A DNA stretch of 64,000 nucleotides from CALKZN01 sp050633785 (GTDB lineage: Bacteria > Pseudomonadota > Gammaproteobacteria > Arenicellales > Arenicellaceae): assembly GCA_050633785.1 (NCBI GenBank), contig JBOEHE010000023.1, forward strand, positions 1 through 64,000, written 5' to 3'. The notes under the pieces were generated by a model that saw nothing but the letters and a program-made list of their open reading frames with translations, was not told the DNA's origin and ran no database searches. The position numbers were made by a program, and so were the translations under genes. Shown piece after piece: positions 25,691-34,233 of this stretch. How positions within the stretch are numbered: position 1 is the first letter of the stretch; every line of letters begins with the position of its first letter.

Positions 25691-25761
25691 GTTTAATTCC
25701 CGATATGTATTGACGGCACAGTCCTTGAGTAAAACATCCTTGTCTGGCAGGTGGAATGGGT

Positions 25762-26493
25762 TTAGCACATACCCCCATTTACGCTGATCACCTGACGAGT
25801 GATATAACCCGCTTCGTCTGACATTAGAAATCCGATAGTGGCGGCAATGTCCTCGACTTGCCCAAAGCGTCCCATAGGGATCATTTTTTTCGCCTCTTCG
25901 GCAAATATACCCTCAGTCATGTCTGTTTCTATAACCCCGGGAGCGACGCAATTGACGGTAATTTTGCGTTTGGCGAGTTCTATCGACAGGGCTTTGCTGG
26001 CCCCTATGATACCTGCCTTGGCGGCGCTGTAATTGACTTGTCCGCGGTTGCCGACCAAACCGGAAACGGATGATAAAGTGACAATACGACCTCCTTTACG
26101 CAAGCGAATCATAGGCATTATCAATGGTTTCAGCACATTATAAAAACCATCGAGATTGGTGTGAACAACACTGTCCCAGTCATCGTCTGTCAAGGCTGGG
26201 AAAGCATTGTCGCTGGAAATACCGGCATTACAGACAACGCCATAGTAAGCGCCAGACGTTTCAACTTCCTGTTCTAAAGCCTCGCGAGTTTGTTCGCGGT
26301 TGCCAATATCAAATTGCAATAAATGACCTTGTCCACCATGAGTCTTTATTTCATCAAGTACTTCCTGTGCTGCATTTTGATTAGAGTGATAATGAACCGT
26401 GATGTTAAAGCCCTGTTGGGCCAGGCGGATGGCCGTTGCGCGGCCAATGCCGCGGCTGGCGCCAGTTACCAGGATACGTTGTGCTGTTTGCAT
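25762..26493 (-). CDS. 3-ketoacyl-ACP reductase of the pigment cluster (FabG/ApeQ-like)
   Basis: 243 aa SDR. The NADPH site is TGASRGIG, followed by CNAGIS, catalytic Ser in SSVSG, YSAAK and the FabG-like AKRKITVNCVAPGVIETDM. It reduces the beta-ketoacyl-ACP made by the pigment ketosynthases before dehydration. It is the last gene of the leftward arm, 15 bp after the MMPL exporter gene. Length is typical for FabG. Confidence 0.88.
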   Translation of the reverse strand: MQTAQRILVTGASRGIGRATAIRLAQQGFNITVHYHSNQNAAQEVLDEIKTHGGQGHLLQFDIGNREQTREALEQEVETSGAYYGVVCNAGISSDNAFPALTDDDWDSVVHTNLDGFYNVLKPLIMPMIRLRKGGRIVTLSSVSGLVGNRGQVNYSAAKAGIIGASKALSIELAKRKITVNCVAPGVIETDMTEGIFAEEAKKMIPMGRFGQVEDIAATIGFLMSDEAGYITRQVISVNGGMC

Positions 26494-26508
26494 AGAATAG
26501 TCGCCTCC

Positions 26509-28830
26509 TTATTGGCTGGAATGTTTTTGTTGGAGTTGGGCATAAACAATAGCACTGATCAGATTGATGCTGTTGCCGATCAGCACAGTCATGCCAAAGG
26601 CTTGTACAACTGGAATAGAGCTGATGGCCAGTAAACCGAATGAGAGCAGACTGGTAAGAGCCGATAGTAAAACGGCTTGTAACGTCACTTGGTGTTGTCG
26701 CTGCATTTCGCGAGCGAAAATCACATAATCCATTCCCAGGCCAAGGACCAGAAATAAAGCCATAGTGTGAAACAGGGTAATTGCCTGACCAAGTAAGGCC
26801 AGGCATAGCACTGTGCCCATTGTGGCGCTTAACGGAATAGCCAGCATCCACAACGAGCTGGCTTTTCGATAACGCAACAGCAGCAGTGCTGCGATCAGCA
26901 AATAAGCCAACCCCAGTAATTTGGAGCCAGATTGGCGTTGCTGTTGTAAAGCCTCGCTGGTCAGAGCGATAGTATTAATGAAATCGATGCCGGCAACAGC
27001 TGCGCTGGTTGTTTCCAGAATGTTCAGATCTGCTCCTTTCGGTATCAGAATGAAGCTGTAAATACGTTGATTGCGTTCAATCCATAACGGGGGGAGGCTG
27101 TCACCCGCGGCCTGAATCAAGGTGCCGGGTGTCAAAACCTGACCTGCTGCTTGAGTGTACTGTTTGTTTAATTTTTGTGCGATATCATCTGGCATGCCCA
27201 GAGCAGTCAACATTTGGCTTGTGATGCCTTTGTCCTGATACAATCGCTGTTGCAGAGTGAAGTCTGTCTGTTGTTGTTGCGGCGAAGGAAGCCAGTCCAG
27301 TACACTGCTTATTTTCGGATTGACAGAGCCAGCGCTGCTGGTTCTGGCAGCAAGAGCCTGCTTAAATGTTGCCAGTCGCTGATAAACTTCGCTGCTATTT
27401 TCACCCTGAACTATCAGATAACGACCCGGCTCATAGTCATTGACCAGTGCGCTGACGGTGCGTTCTTGTTGCAGTAGCTCTTTGGAAGGGGTGAAAAACA
27501 AACGTGGATCATCGCTGCTAGGAATGCCGATATACGCTATGCCAGCAAAGCTAAGAATCAGAATGATCAGTGCAGGAATTGCCGCACGTGTCAGTGTTTT
27601 TTGCAAAGCTTTAGTGATTATTTGCAGCAGTTTTGGCAGAAATACCTGATCTGCATGAATAGGTTTGCGCACTGCCCAGGTGCCCAGACAAACAACACAT
27701 AACCAAGCCATGCTCAAGCCGCAGACAGAGAACAGGGCAACTTTTTGCAGTCCATCAAGGTCAGAAAGGCTCAAGGCGCTATAACCGATCACAGACGTCA
27801 GCAGGCTTAGCAGTAAAGCTCGTTGTAAATCGCTGCGTGATGATTGAACCAAATCACGGTGCTGGCTTTGATGGTAGAAAAAGTGCAGGGAATAATCGAT
27901 CACAATTCCAATCAGACTGGCGCCAAAAACGATAGTAAGCACATGGATAGAACCATACCAGCTATGCGTGACTGCCAGGGCGAAGCCTACTCCAAGAAAT
28001 ATTGATAAGAAAGGCAGGCAGAGCGGCCAGATCGAACGAAAAGCAAGCAGCAGTAATATCAGCACACCGATCATCGAACCTGTACTAATCAGGCTGATAT
28101 CCTGTTTTGCTTTATTGGCAGCATCTGCGGCAAAAAAGAAGATGCCAGAGTGTAGGATGTCGACGCCATATTCGGTTTTTATATCCCGTTCCAAGGTGTG
28201 CAATTGTGCTTGTAAGGCTTGCTGTGTCGCCATTTCCATAGCGCCTTGTTGAATGATGACTGCTATTGACTGATAAAATCGTTGCTGATCAGGAATGGGT
28301 TTTACGACTGCTTCATCCCCAGCAATGCTACTGGCAAGAAATTGCAGGTAATCGCCAAACATGGCCAGAGGGTCTTCATCGAAAGGCAGCAAGCGCAGCC
28401 CACCACCTAATTGAAACAGGGTGTTTTTAGCCTGTTCTACCATGTCGGCATCACTGGTTTGTTCAAGCTGCAGGCGTTGTGTGGGGCTTAACAGTTGAAA
28501 ACGGTAAGGTTTAAGTGCTTTAACTAAACTGGAAGTTTGTTCATTGCTTTGTGAGCCAAGCTGTAAATTATTAATCTTGCCCAGACCAGTTTGCAGGCTG
28601 TTGTAGGCCTGCTTGACAGTGTCAGCATCATTGCCTGCGACCAGTAATATAAAGCGCCTTTCTATGTTGCTGATCAGAGTGTTGATGCTGAATTGTAAGT
28701 CTGCCTGCTTGGCAATCGCAGGTGACAAGTCCTTCAAGTCAGTATCGATGGTCAATTGATTAAAGTTCCGACCGAAGAATAAGATCGTGAACCCCAGAGC
28801 AATAATGAATAGGCTTTTCCAAGCTCGCAT
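26509..28830 (-). CDS. MMPL/RND-family exporter of the pigment cluster
   Basis: 773 aa, predicted inner-membrane exporter. The architecture is one N-terminal TM, a large periplasmic loop (about residues 35-250), five TMs, then a second such repeat. The motif ASLIGIVIDYSLHFFYHQS and its later copy GLGMDYVIFAREMQRQ are the MMPL GxxxDY elements, with the conserved proton-relay Asp. In APE and xanthomonadin clusters this protein is thought to move the polyene lipid towards the outer membrane, with the LolA-like partner encoded next to it. Confidence 0.88.
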   Translation of the reverse strand: MRAWKSLFIIALGFTILFFGRNFNQLTIDTDLKDLSPAIAKQADLQFSINTLISNIERRFILLVAGNDADTVKQAYNSLQTGLGKINNLQLGSQSNEQTSSLVKALKPYRFQLLSPTQRLQLEQTSDADMVEQAKNTLFQLGGGLRLLPFDEDPLAMFGDYLQFLASSIAGDEAVVKPIPDQQRFYQSIAVIIQQGAMEMATQQALQAQLHTLERDIKTEYGVDILHSGIFFFAADAANKAKQDISLISTGSMIGVLILLLLAFRSIWPLCLPFLSIFLGVGFALAVTHSWYGSIHVLTIVFGASLIGIVIDYSLHFFYHQSQHRDLVQSSRSDLQRALLLSLLTSVIGYSALSLSDLDGLQKVALFSVCGLSMAWLCVVCLGTWAVRKPIHADQVFLPKLLQIITKALQKTLTRAAIPALIILILSFAGIAYIGIPSSDDPRLFFTPSKELLQQERTVSALVNDYEPGRYLIVQGENSSEVYQRLATFKQALAARTSSAGSVNPKISSVLDWLPSPQQQQTDFTLQQRLYQDKGITSQMLTALGMPDDIAQKLNKQYTQAAGQVLTPGTLIQAAGDSLPPLWIERNQRIYSFILIPKGADLNILETTSAAVAGIDFINTIALTSEALQQQRQSGSKLLGLAYLLIAALLLLRYRKASSLWMLAIPLSATMGTVLCLALLGQAITLFHTMALFLVLGLGMDYVIFAREMQRQHQVTLQAVLLSALTSLLSFGLLAISSIPVVQAFGMTVLIGNSINLISAIVYAQLQQKHSSQ

Positions 28831-29517
28831 TTAACGTTCTGCTTCGGTAGTTTGGTATTTCTGTGGGTTTTTTAACGCAGCGCAAATCTTATCCGAATTG
28901 CCGAAGACACTCTGACAGGCTGTTTCCAGTTGAGCTGAAAATTCCTGCAATTGCAGGGTTTCTATCAGGGTGATTTGCTGGTTGGTATCTGTAATACGAG
29001 TTGTTGCTGTTTTGTCCTGTCGTTGCAGCAGAATATCCTGCAAAGCCCTTTTTAAGGCGGTGCTACTTGGCTTTAAAGTCAAGGCGTGCTTACTTTGGTC
29101 TTCGGAGATAGCGAAGTTTTTCTGCAGATACTCTATGTCACCTCCCATAAGGCTTAGTAATAAGCGCCCTAGATAGTTATGAATGGGGCTGTCAGCAACT
29201 TGAAGTTCATTATTCTGGTCTAATGAAAAATGCAATTGAGCTTTGGTGTAGATCAGAGTTTCATTGATCGGAGATTGAGTTTGCCAGATCAGGCCCTGTT
29301 CGCAGGAAAAGAAGAATCGTCCCTGAGACACTAATGGAACCGGCAGCCCGACCAGTTCTCTGTTCTGTTTGAATGAACCAGAAAACACACAGGTTTGTGG
29401 CAACATCGACAGTAATTTCTGGTTTGTTGCTGGCAAGTTATTGGCTGAACTATTGAATGTCCAGATGTTTAACAGAATCAGCGCTGAGCTGATAATCATT
29501 GTTTTGCTGCTGATCAT
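28831..29517 (-). CDS. LolA-like outer-membrane lipoprotein carrier of the pigment cluster
   Basis: 228 aa with a signal peptide (TMIISSALILLNIWTFNSSAN). The start of the mature domain, CVFSGSFKQNRELVG...SQGRFFFS, and GLIWQTQSPINETLIYT match the LolA-like proteins of APE clusters. It probably ferries the lipidated pigment across the periplasm. It abuts the MMPL gene and overlaps the thioesterase gene by 4 bp, so the three are co-translated. Confidence 0.83.
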   Translation of the reverse strand: MISSKTMIISSALILLNIWTFNSSANNLPATNQKLLSMLPQTCVFSGSFKQNRELVGLPVPLVSQGRFFFSCEQGLIWQTQSPINETLIYTKAQLHFSLDQNNELQVADSPIHNYLGRLLLSLMGGDIEYLQKNFAISEDQSKHALTLKPSSTALKRALQDILLQRQDKTATTRITDTNQQITLIETLQLQEFSAQLETACQSVFGNSDKICAALKNPQKYQTTEAER

Positions 29518-29936
29518 TGCTGCAAGACCTTGTTGACCTTGTCCAATAATATGTCGGGACTGACGAATTGAGTTATGTAGTTGGGCATGGCGACGGCTAC
29601 CTGCGAGGTTTTTGCTTTGGTAATACGTTCACCCGATACAAGGTCAGTAATTTCATAACGAATGCTTAAACGGTGTTCCCACTCTACCAGAGTTGCTGTC
29701 ATGGAAAACTTTTGTTCGAAACGCAGGGGTTTGATGTATTTAACCTGCATATCTATGATGGGGAAAAAATATCCGGAAGCTTCCATGTCTGCATAAGTGT
29801 AGCCGATATGTTCAAGCAGTTTGCACCGGGCTATTTCAAAATATTTCACATAACTGCCATGCCAGGCAATACGGTAGGAATCAACATCAAAGAAAGGAAC
29901 TTCCATTTCCAGAGTAATGCTGATCTGTTTTTGCAT
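29514..29936 (-). CDS. hot-dog thioesterase of the pigment cluster (ApeK-like)
   Basis: 140 aa 4HBT-type. The YbgC-like active-site region DVDSYRIAWHGSYVKYFE near residue 18 carries the key Asp and Tyr/His pair. In the APE system the corresponding protein releases polyene acids from the ACP or edits stalled chains. The gene overlaps the LolA-like gene by 4 bp and follows the ACP after 42 bp. Confidence 0.85.
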   Translation of the reverse strand: MQKQISITLEMEVPFFDVDSYRIAWHGSYVKYFEIARCKLLEHIGYTYADMEASGYFFPIIDMQVKYIKPLRFEQKFSMTATLVEWEHRLSIRYEITDLVSGERITKAKTSQVAVAMPNYITQFVSPDILLDKVNKVLQQ

Positions 29937-29978
29937 AATTTAAGGCGTTACAATGGCGTTAAAAACGAGGGAACGGCT

Positions 29979-30257
29979 TTAGAGCTTGCCAATGATATCG
30001 ACGATATCCTGCAATGTTTTTGCTTCTTTGAAATGTTGGGGGGTGATGTTTTTTCCAACAAAACGTTTTAGTTCAATCATCAGGTCCACAGCATCAATGC
30101 TGTCAATGTCCAGATCGTTATAGAGATTGGCTTCGGGAACTAAGGTGGCTTCATCAAGCTCGAATAGCTCTACCATCACATGTTTTGTATGGTTAAAAAT
30201 TTCTTCCTGAGTGTGCTTCATAATGTATTTTTGCAAAAATTCCGTCATGCTTTTCAT
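29979..30257 (-). CDS. acyl carrier protein of the pigment cluster
   Basis: 92 aa. The phosphopantetheine site is Ser53 in DIDSIDAVDL. The acidic helix II and the ELKRFVGKNITPQHF segment fit ApeE/ApeF-type ACPs. It carries growing chains as thioesters. Starts at residues 4 and 13 are also possible; none has a strong Shine-Dalgarno. It is the second of two ACPs in the cluster. Confidence 0.85.
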   Translation of the reverse strand: MKSMTEFLQKYIMKHTQEEIFNHTKHVMVELFELDEATLVPEANLYNDLDIDSIDAVDLMIELKRFVGKNITPQHFKEAKTLQDIVDIIGKL

Positions 30258-30417
30258 CCGTTGGTGGATGAATCACATAACCAGTTTCAATCGTGATGGA
30301 TTATAGCAGTATGAAGGTTAATTTCCCTATTTGTGAATCAATTAAATAGTTGCAGACTCAAGCATAGTTCAGCAGGCTAATAAAAAAGTTTTTGATCTGT
30401 TCATTTCTTTGCGAAAA

Positions 30418-31236
30418 TCAATTGTTTACAGTGTTTTCAGCTTTACTTTTTTCGCCAGCTTCGGATTTGCTGGATAGATGTGGTCGGTAATACTCTCGTA
30501 GATACTCAGTGAGGTGCCGGTATTGCACAGTTCGTGGTCTGCTGGTGTCAATGCAGTCTGCGATAGTAATGGCTGGAAAGACTTGAAAAGAAAAATGCGG
30601 TGAAGAAGCAGGTACATCGTGCCATTTCGCATGTTTTTGCAGTGTCCGAGGGGTGCATTTGATTAGCAGAGGTAGTAATTGGCAGTTGGCAGCAATGGCT
30701 ATATTGGCAGCACCGCGTTTGAAGTCAAGTTGATCATCGTACGTGTTGCGGGTACCTTCAGGGAAAATCAGGATGTTTTCACCACTGCGCAGTTTTGCAC
30801 TGACTTCATCTATCAAGGTTTCAGAGTCATTAGGAATGTAGCCTGCCATAGTGACCATGATGAGTGTGAAGGGGTTTTGCCATAACGACTCTTTCACAAT
30901 GCAACACAAATCATCCATATGAGAGAGAAAAAAGATGGCATCTAACAGGGTGGGGTGATTAGCAACGATCAGTTTTCCTGAGCTTTTCTGCGCCAGTTCG
31001 ACATCAAAGTGGATAGTCAACAAACCCAGGCTGGCCATCACCCAGAGATAAAAAAGGCTGGCCTTGCTGATGGTGCGTCGCACTATGGACTGTTTGCGCA
31101 ATTTTTTCAAAGGCAACATGGCCACCAGCAGAAAGTATACGCTGATCAACGTCGCACCGACACCAAAGACGATGAAACAGAATCCCGTTGCTATAACCCG
31201 CAAGCCTTGTTTGACTGAGTAGAGCGACACAGACAA
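30418..31236 (-). CDS. PlsC-type acyltransferase of the pigment cluster
   Basis: 272 aa with one or two N-terminal TM segments. The acyltransferase blocks are NHPTLLDAIFF (NHx4D) and FPEGTRNTYDD. It resembles 1-acyl-glycerol-3-phosphate acyltransferases. It is predicted to join the polyene acyl group to a glycerol or sugar lipid. It is the second acyltransferase in the locus, the other (9540) being of LpxL type. The last few residues are charged. Confidence 0.83.
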   Translation of the reverse strand: MSVSLYSVKQGLRVIATGFCFIVFGVGATLISVYFLLVAMLPLKKLRKQSIVRRTISKASLFYLWVMASLGLLTIHFDVELAQKSSGKLIVANHPTLLDAIFFLSHMDDLCCIVKESLWQNPFTLIMVTMAGYIPNDSETLIDEVSAKLRSGENILIFPEGTRNTYDDQLDFKRGAANIAIAANCQLLPLLIKCTPRTLQKHAKWHDVPASSPHFSFQVFPAITIADCIDTSRPRTVQYRHLTEYLREYYRPHLSSKSEAGEKSKAENTVNN

Positions 31237-31276
31237 TCGTTTGATAAATTAGTGGAAGTGTAAGTTCAATGCAGTT

Positions 31277-32212
31277 TCAGCCGCAAAAACATTCAACTTC
31301 AACTAATAAGTTAGTCCGGCAAATATCTGCAACAGTAAATATCATTGGTACTTCTGGAAAATAGGTCTGCAGCTCCTGTTTTGCGACTTCGAAGTCTTTG
31401 GCATGGCGCAAATAAACTTTCATTGAGTGTAATGGTACGGCGTGAGCGTGTTGCAATAAATGTTGGATATTATCTGCGGTGGTCGCTAATTGGCCGCGCA
31501 GATCACCCAACGATGTGGTTTTATGACCAATAATGCTAGCGGTTCCAGAGACAAAAAATAATGACTGACCTTCCAGTTCAATCGTTGTTGCCCGTGAAAA
31601 TGACGGACTGCTGATGCCATATTCCCTTGGGTACTGATAAGCATTTACCTGTAAGTTGTTTTTATGGTGTACGCCAGCAATACGGCTGGCAAAAACGATG
31701 ACAACAGCCCCTTTAACTCGATGTCCCAGAGCTGATGCCGCAGGAAATTCTTCGGCAGGGATGCCTTTTGCCTGAAATGCATTGAGTCTGCCGGTACAAA
31801 ACCGTTTGTATTGTTCTTCATCGCCATTGCCGTCATTGATATCCGGCAAGTAGTTCCAGAACCGAAAAGGGTGTTGGTATTCAGACTTTTGCAAAAGGTC
31901 AAGCAGTTCTACATAGGCAAGTTGCGTTGCGACTTCCAGGTTTTGACAGTCCTGTGGAGTGATCCAGATGCTGGCGCATAAGACCTCATCAGTTTTACTC
32001 CATTGACAATTGCCGGTGGTACCACGGATAACTTCAGCATTATCTACGGCCGCCCAGACCTCATGCCGATCACTATTCAAAGTGGTTAAGCCTGATGCTA
32101 TCACCCCTTGTTCGGAGGGTGCACAAGCAGAACCATACGACAGTACTGCCAGTGTTTCAGGTCTTTGCAGCAAACTTTGGGCTGATTCTTGGGAATAGTA
32201 ATTACGCAACAT
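31277..32212 (-). CDS. chorismatase (FkbO/Hyg5/XanB2 family), hydroxybenzoate-forming
   Basis: 311 aa from the ATG at 32212; the frame opens at 32308, but the first 32 residues there have no family match. Diagnostic segments are RFWNYLPDIN followed by YKRFCTGRLNAF, then QVNAYQYPREYG and DLRGQLATTADNIQHLL. The family hydrolyses chorismate: XanB2 of Xanthomonas forms 3- and 4-hydroxybenzoate, Hyg5 3-hydroxybenzoate, FkbO a dihydroxycyclohexadiene acid. In a locus with an AMP ligase and ACP, a XanB2-like role supplying the aryl starter is most likely. It is the first gene of the leftward arm. Confidence 0.86.
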   Translation of the reverse strand: MLRNYYSQESAQSLLQRPETLAVLSYGSACAPSEQGVIASGLTTLNSDRHEVWAAVDNAEVIRGTTGNCQWSKTDEVLCASIWITPQDCQNLEVATQLAYVELLDLLQKSEYQHPFRFWNYLPDINDGNGDEEQYKRFCTGRLNAFQAKGIPAEEFPAASALGHRVKGAVVIVFASRIAGVHHKNNLQVNAYQYPREYGISSPSFSRATTIELEGQSLFFVSGTASIIGHKTTSLGDLRGQLATTADNIQHLLQHAHAVPLHSMKVYLRHAKDFEVAKQELQTYFPEVPMIFTVADICRTNLLVEVECFCG

Positions 32213-32521
32213 AATGTATTTTTGGTAGTTTAAACAATACGACCAAACAGGGCCTGTTGATAGTTCATTGTAGCTAAAAACACGGATAAAAAAAATTATC
32301 AACACCACCTGATTTTAACTGAAAATAATAGCTAGGCAATTGATTAATAGCTATGTTTTTAGCAAAGAAAGGGCCGAAATTCCGTTTAACTAGTGTCTTG
32401 AGTGGATCATTTTAGCAAATAGTATTGCAATAAATCTGGTTTTTACTGATTTTTATCAGTGACGATATAGTTTAAACTCCACCCCAGTAAAAATAAAGAA
32501 ACTTTAACGAGGGTAGTATTC
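32213..32521. promoter_or_regulatory. divergent promoter region of the right pigment arm
   Basis: 309 bp separate the chorismatase and ACP starts, and both arms must be transcribed from here. A 6-bp inverted repeat actgat-N4-atcagt lies at 32445-32460, just before a tatagt (-10-like) at 32466-32471. The repeat-like agggcctgttgatag at 32249 resembles part of the MITE end. There is no ORF of note. Confidence 0.45.
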
Positions 32522-32785
32522 GTGGCAACACAATCAGCAGCCGAACTTAAAATGGCAGAATTATTGGTTGAGGCTTTAAATCTGGAAGATGTTGCAGCAG
32601 CAGACATTGATCCAGAAGAACTTTTATTTGGCGATGGTTTAGGCCTGGATTCCATTGATGCTCTTGAGATAGCTTTGGCAATTTCTCAGGAATATGGTGT
32701 GCAAATGCGTGCCGAGGATGACAGTACTCGTGAGGCTTTTTCAACCTTGAAAAGCTTGTGCGAATTTGTTGAACAAAATAAGTAA
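32522..32785 (+). CDS. acyl carrier protein of the pigment cluster (first of two)
   Basis: 87 aa starting with GTG at 32522 after a cgaggg Shine-Dalgarno. The phosphopantetheine serine is Ser44 in LGLDSIDALEI. The C-terminal DDSTREAFSTLKSLCEFV fits ApeE-type ACPs. It lies 61 bp upstream of the AMP ligase gene and on its strand, so the ligase probably loads the aryl starter onto this ACP. Confidence 0.85.
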   Translation: MATQSAAELKMAELLVEALNLEDVAAADIDPEELLFGDGLGLDSIDALEIALAISQEYGVQMRAEDDSTREAFSTLKSLCEFVEQNK

Positions 32786-32846
32786 ATCGGGTTCTGATAG
32801 AACTTTCAAAGAGACCGTTTTCAAAGAGACTAGGGAGAATTGAATA

Positions 32847-34214
32847 ATGGCAGGCAAAGCGCCATTGATCAATCGGGCTTCATCACAGCAGATGGCTTAT
32901 ATCAGCCAACCCCTGCTCACTTTAGGGGGTGAGGCGGGATTTATCAATGCTCAACAATTTATGCTGCATGTGCATAATCTGGCCGCTGTATTACCGGAAC
33001 ACCGATATGTGATTAATTTGTGCGGCAACCGATATTTAGTGATGTTAGTGCTGTGTGCGGCTGTTTTGAAAGAGCAGACAAACCTGCTGCCACCGAATAA
33101 AAATATTGCCACGCAGCAACGCCTGCACGAACGTTATCCCGACTGTTATGTTATCCATGATGGTATTGAGATAGAGCCTTCCTTGCCGCAATTGGACCTA
33201 TCTCTTTTGGATTTGAGTGGAGCCTCTGATGACTTCTGTGTGCCTGATATAGCGCTTGATCACTTAGCTGCAATCAGTTTTACCTCTGGATCAACAGGTG
33301 ATGCAAAGCCAAACTGTAAGACGTGGCACACTCTGACAGCCAGTACTGACATTAATCAACGCTATATGCTGCCCAATGAAGGTACTTGTTATCAACTGGC
33401 TACGGTTCCGGGGCAACATATGTGGGGACTTGAAACGTCAGTCTTGATGGCCCTGTTTGCCGATGTCTGTGTTGTGGATGCAAAACCGCTGTTTCCACAG
33501 GATATTCAACGGCTATTATCAAATCTGCCTGTGCCACGTATGCTGGTTTCGACTCCGGTGCATTTACGGGCGCTGGTCGCAAGTGATATAGATTATGCCG
33601 GTGTTGCCACTGTTCTGTGTGCGACCTCACCATTGACCAAGGATTTAGCTGAGCAGGTTGAGGCTCGTTTTTGTGCTGATCTGCGCGAAGTATATGGGTG
33701 TAGTGAGGTAGGTTCGATGGCGGTAAGAACTACTGCCCACTCTGATGTCTGGCAACGCTTTGAGGGCATTGATTTTGCGGAACAGGCTGAGAAAACCATA
33801 ATAGCCAGTGCGGCTCACGTACCCGAAGAAATCACCTTGGGTGATCATATTGAGGTGGTTGATAAGCAACATTTTCGTCTGGCAGGACGAACCAGTGACA
33901 TGGTTGACATTGCGGGCAAGCGTGGTTCTTTGCATGAAATAAACACGGTATTACTGAGTTTCCCCGGGTTGGTTGATGGCATTGTTTTCTTTCCACCACA
34001 ACAGCGAGCAGTGCCCAGATTGGTAGCTCTGGTGGTATTGCCGACAGGGACGGATAAAAACGCATTGAGTGCACATTTTCGAAACTTTCTGGACAGTGCC
34101 TTCGTGCCAAGGCCGATTATTGTTGTAGATGCTTTACCACGAGAGGACAACGGTAAATTGCCACACAAGAAATTACTGGAATTCTATCTGAGTCTGCAGG
34201 CCGGAAAATCTTAG
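32847..34214 (+). CDS. AMP-dependent hydroxybenzoyl-ACP ligase of the pigment cluster (ApeH/XanA2-like)
   Basis: 455 aa ANL enzyme. The ATP-binding loop is FTSGSTGDAKPNCKTW at about residues 145-160, the later motif reads VYGCSEVGSMA, and the C-terminal domain ends with DNGKLPHKKLLEF, carrying the catalytic Lys. It is expected to activate a carboxylic acid as adenylate and transfer it to the neighbouring ACP. Given the chorismatase next door, a hydroxybenzoate is the likely substrate. Confidence 0.86.
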   Translation: MAGKAPLINRASSQQMAYISQPLLTLGGEAGFINAQQFMLHVHNLAAVLPEHRYVINLCGNRYLVMLVLCAAVLKEQTNLLPPNKNIATQQRLHERYPDCYVIHDGIEIEPSLPQLDLSLLDLSGASDDFCVPDIALDHLAAISFTSGSTGDAKPNCKTWHTLTASTDINQRYMLPNEGTCYQLATVPGQHMWGLETSVLMALFADVCVVDAKPLFPQDIQRLLSNLPVPRMLVSTPVHLRALVASDIDYAGVATVLCATSPLTKDLAEQVEARFCADLREVYGCSEVGSMAVRTTAHSDVWQRFEGIDFAEQAEKTIIASAAHVPEEITLGDHIEVVDKQHFRLAGRTSDMVDIAGKRGSLHEINTVLLSFPGLVDGIVFFPPQQRAVPRLVALVVLPTGTDKNALSAHFRNFLDSAFVPRPIIVVDALPREDNGKLPHKKLLEFYLSLQAGKS

Positions 34215-34233
34215 GCCTTCAACTTTTTATAGA

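Noticed and set aside
32248..32263. agggcctgttgatag and caggctctgttgac (12353) as full repeat copies
   Set aside because: Matches are short and lack the inner sequence, so they may be chance.
32213..32521. A riboswitch or small RNA in the divergent region
   Set aside because: No known riboswitch core or strong terminator fold could be recognised by eye.
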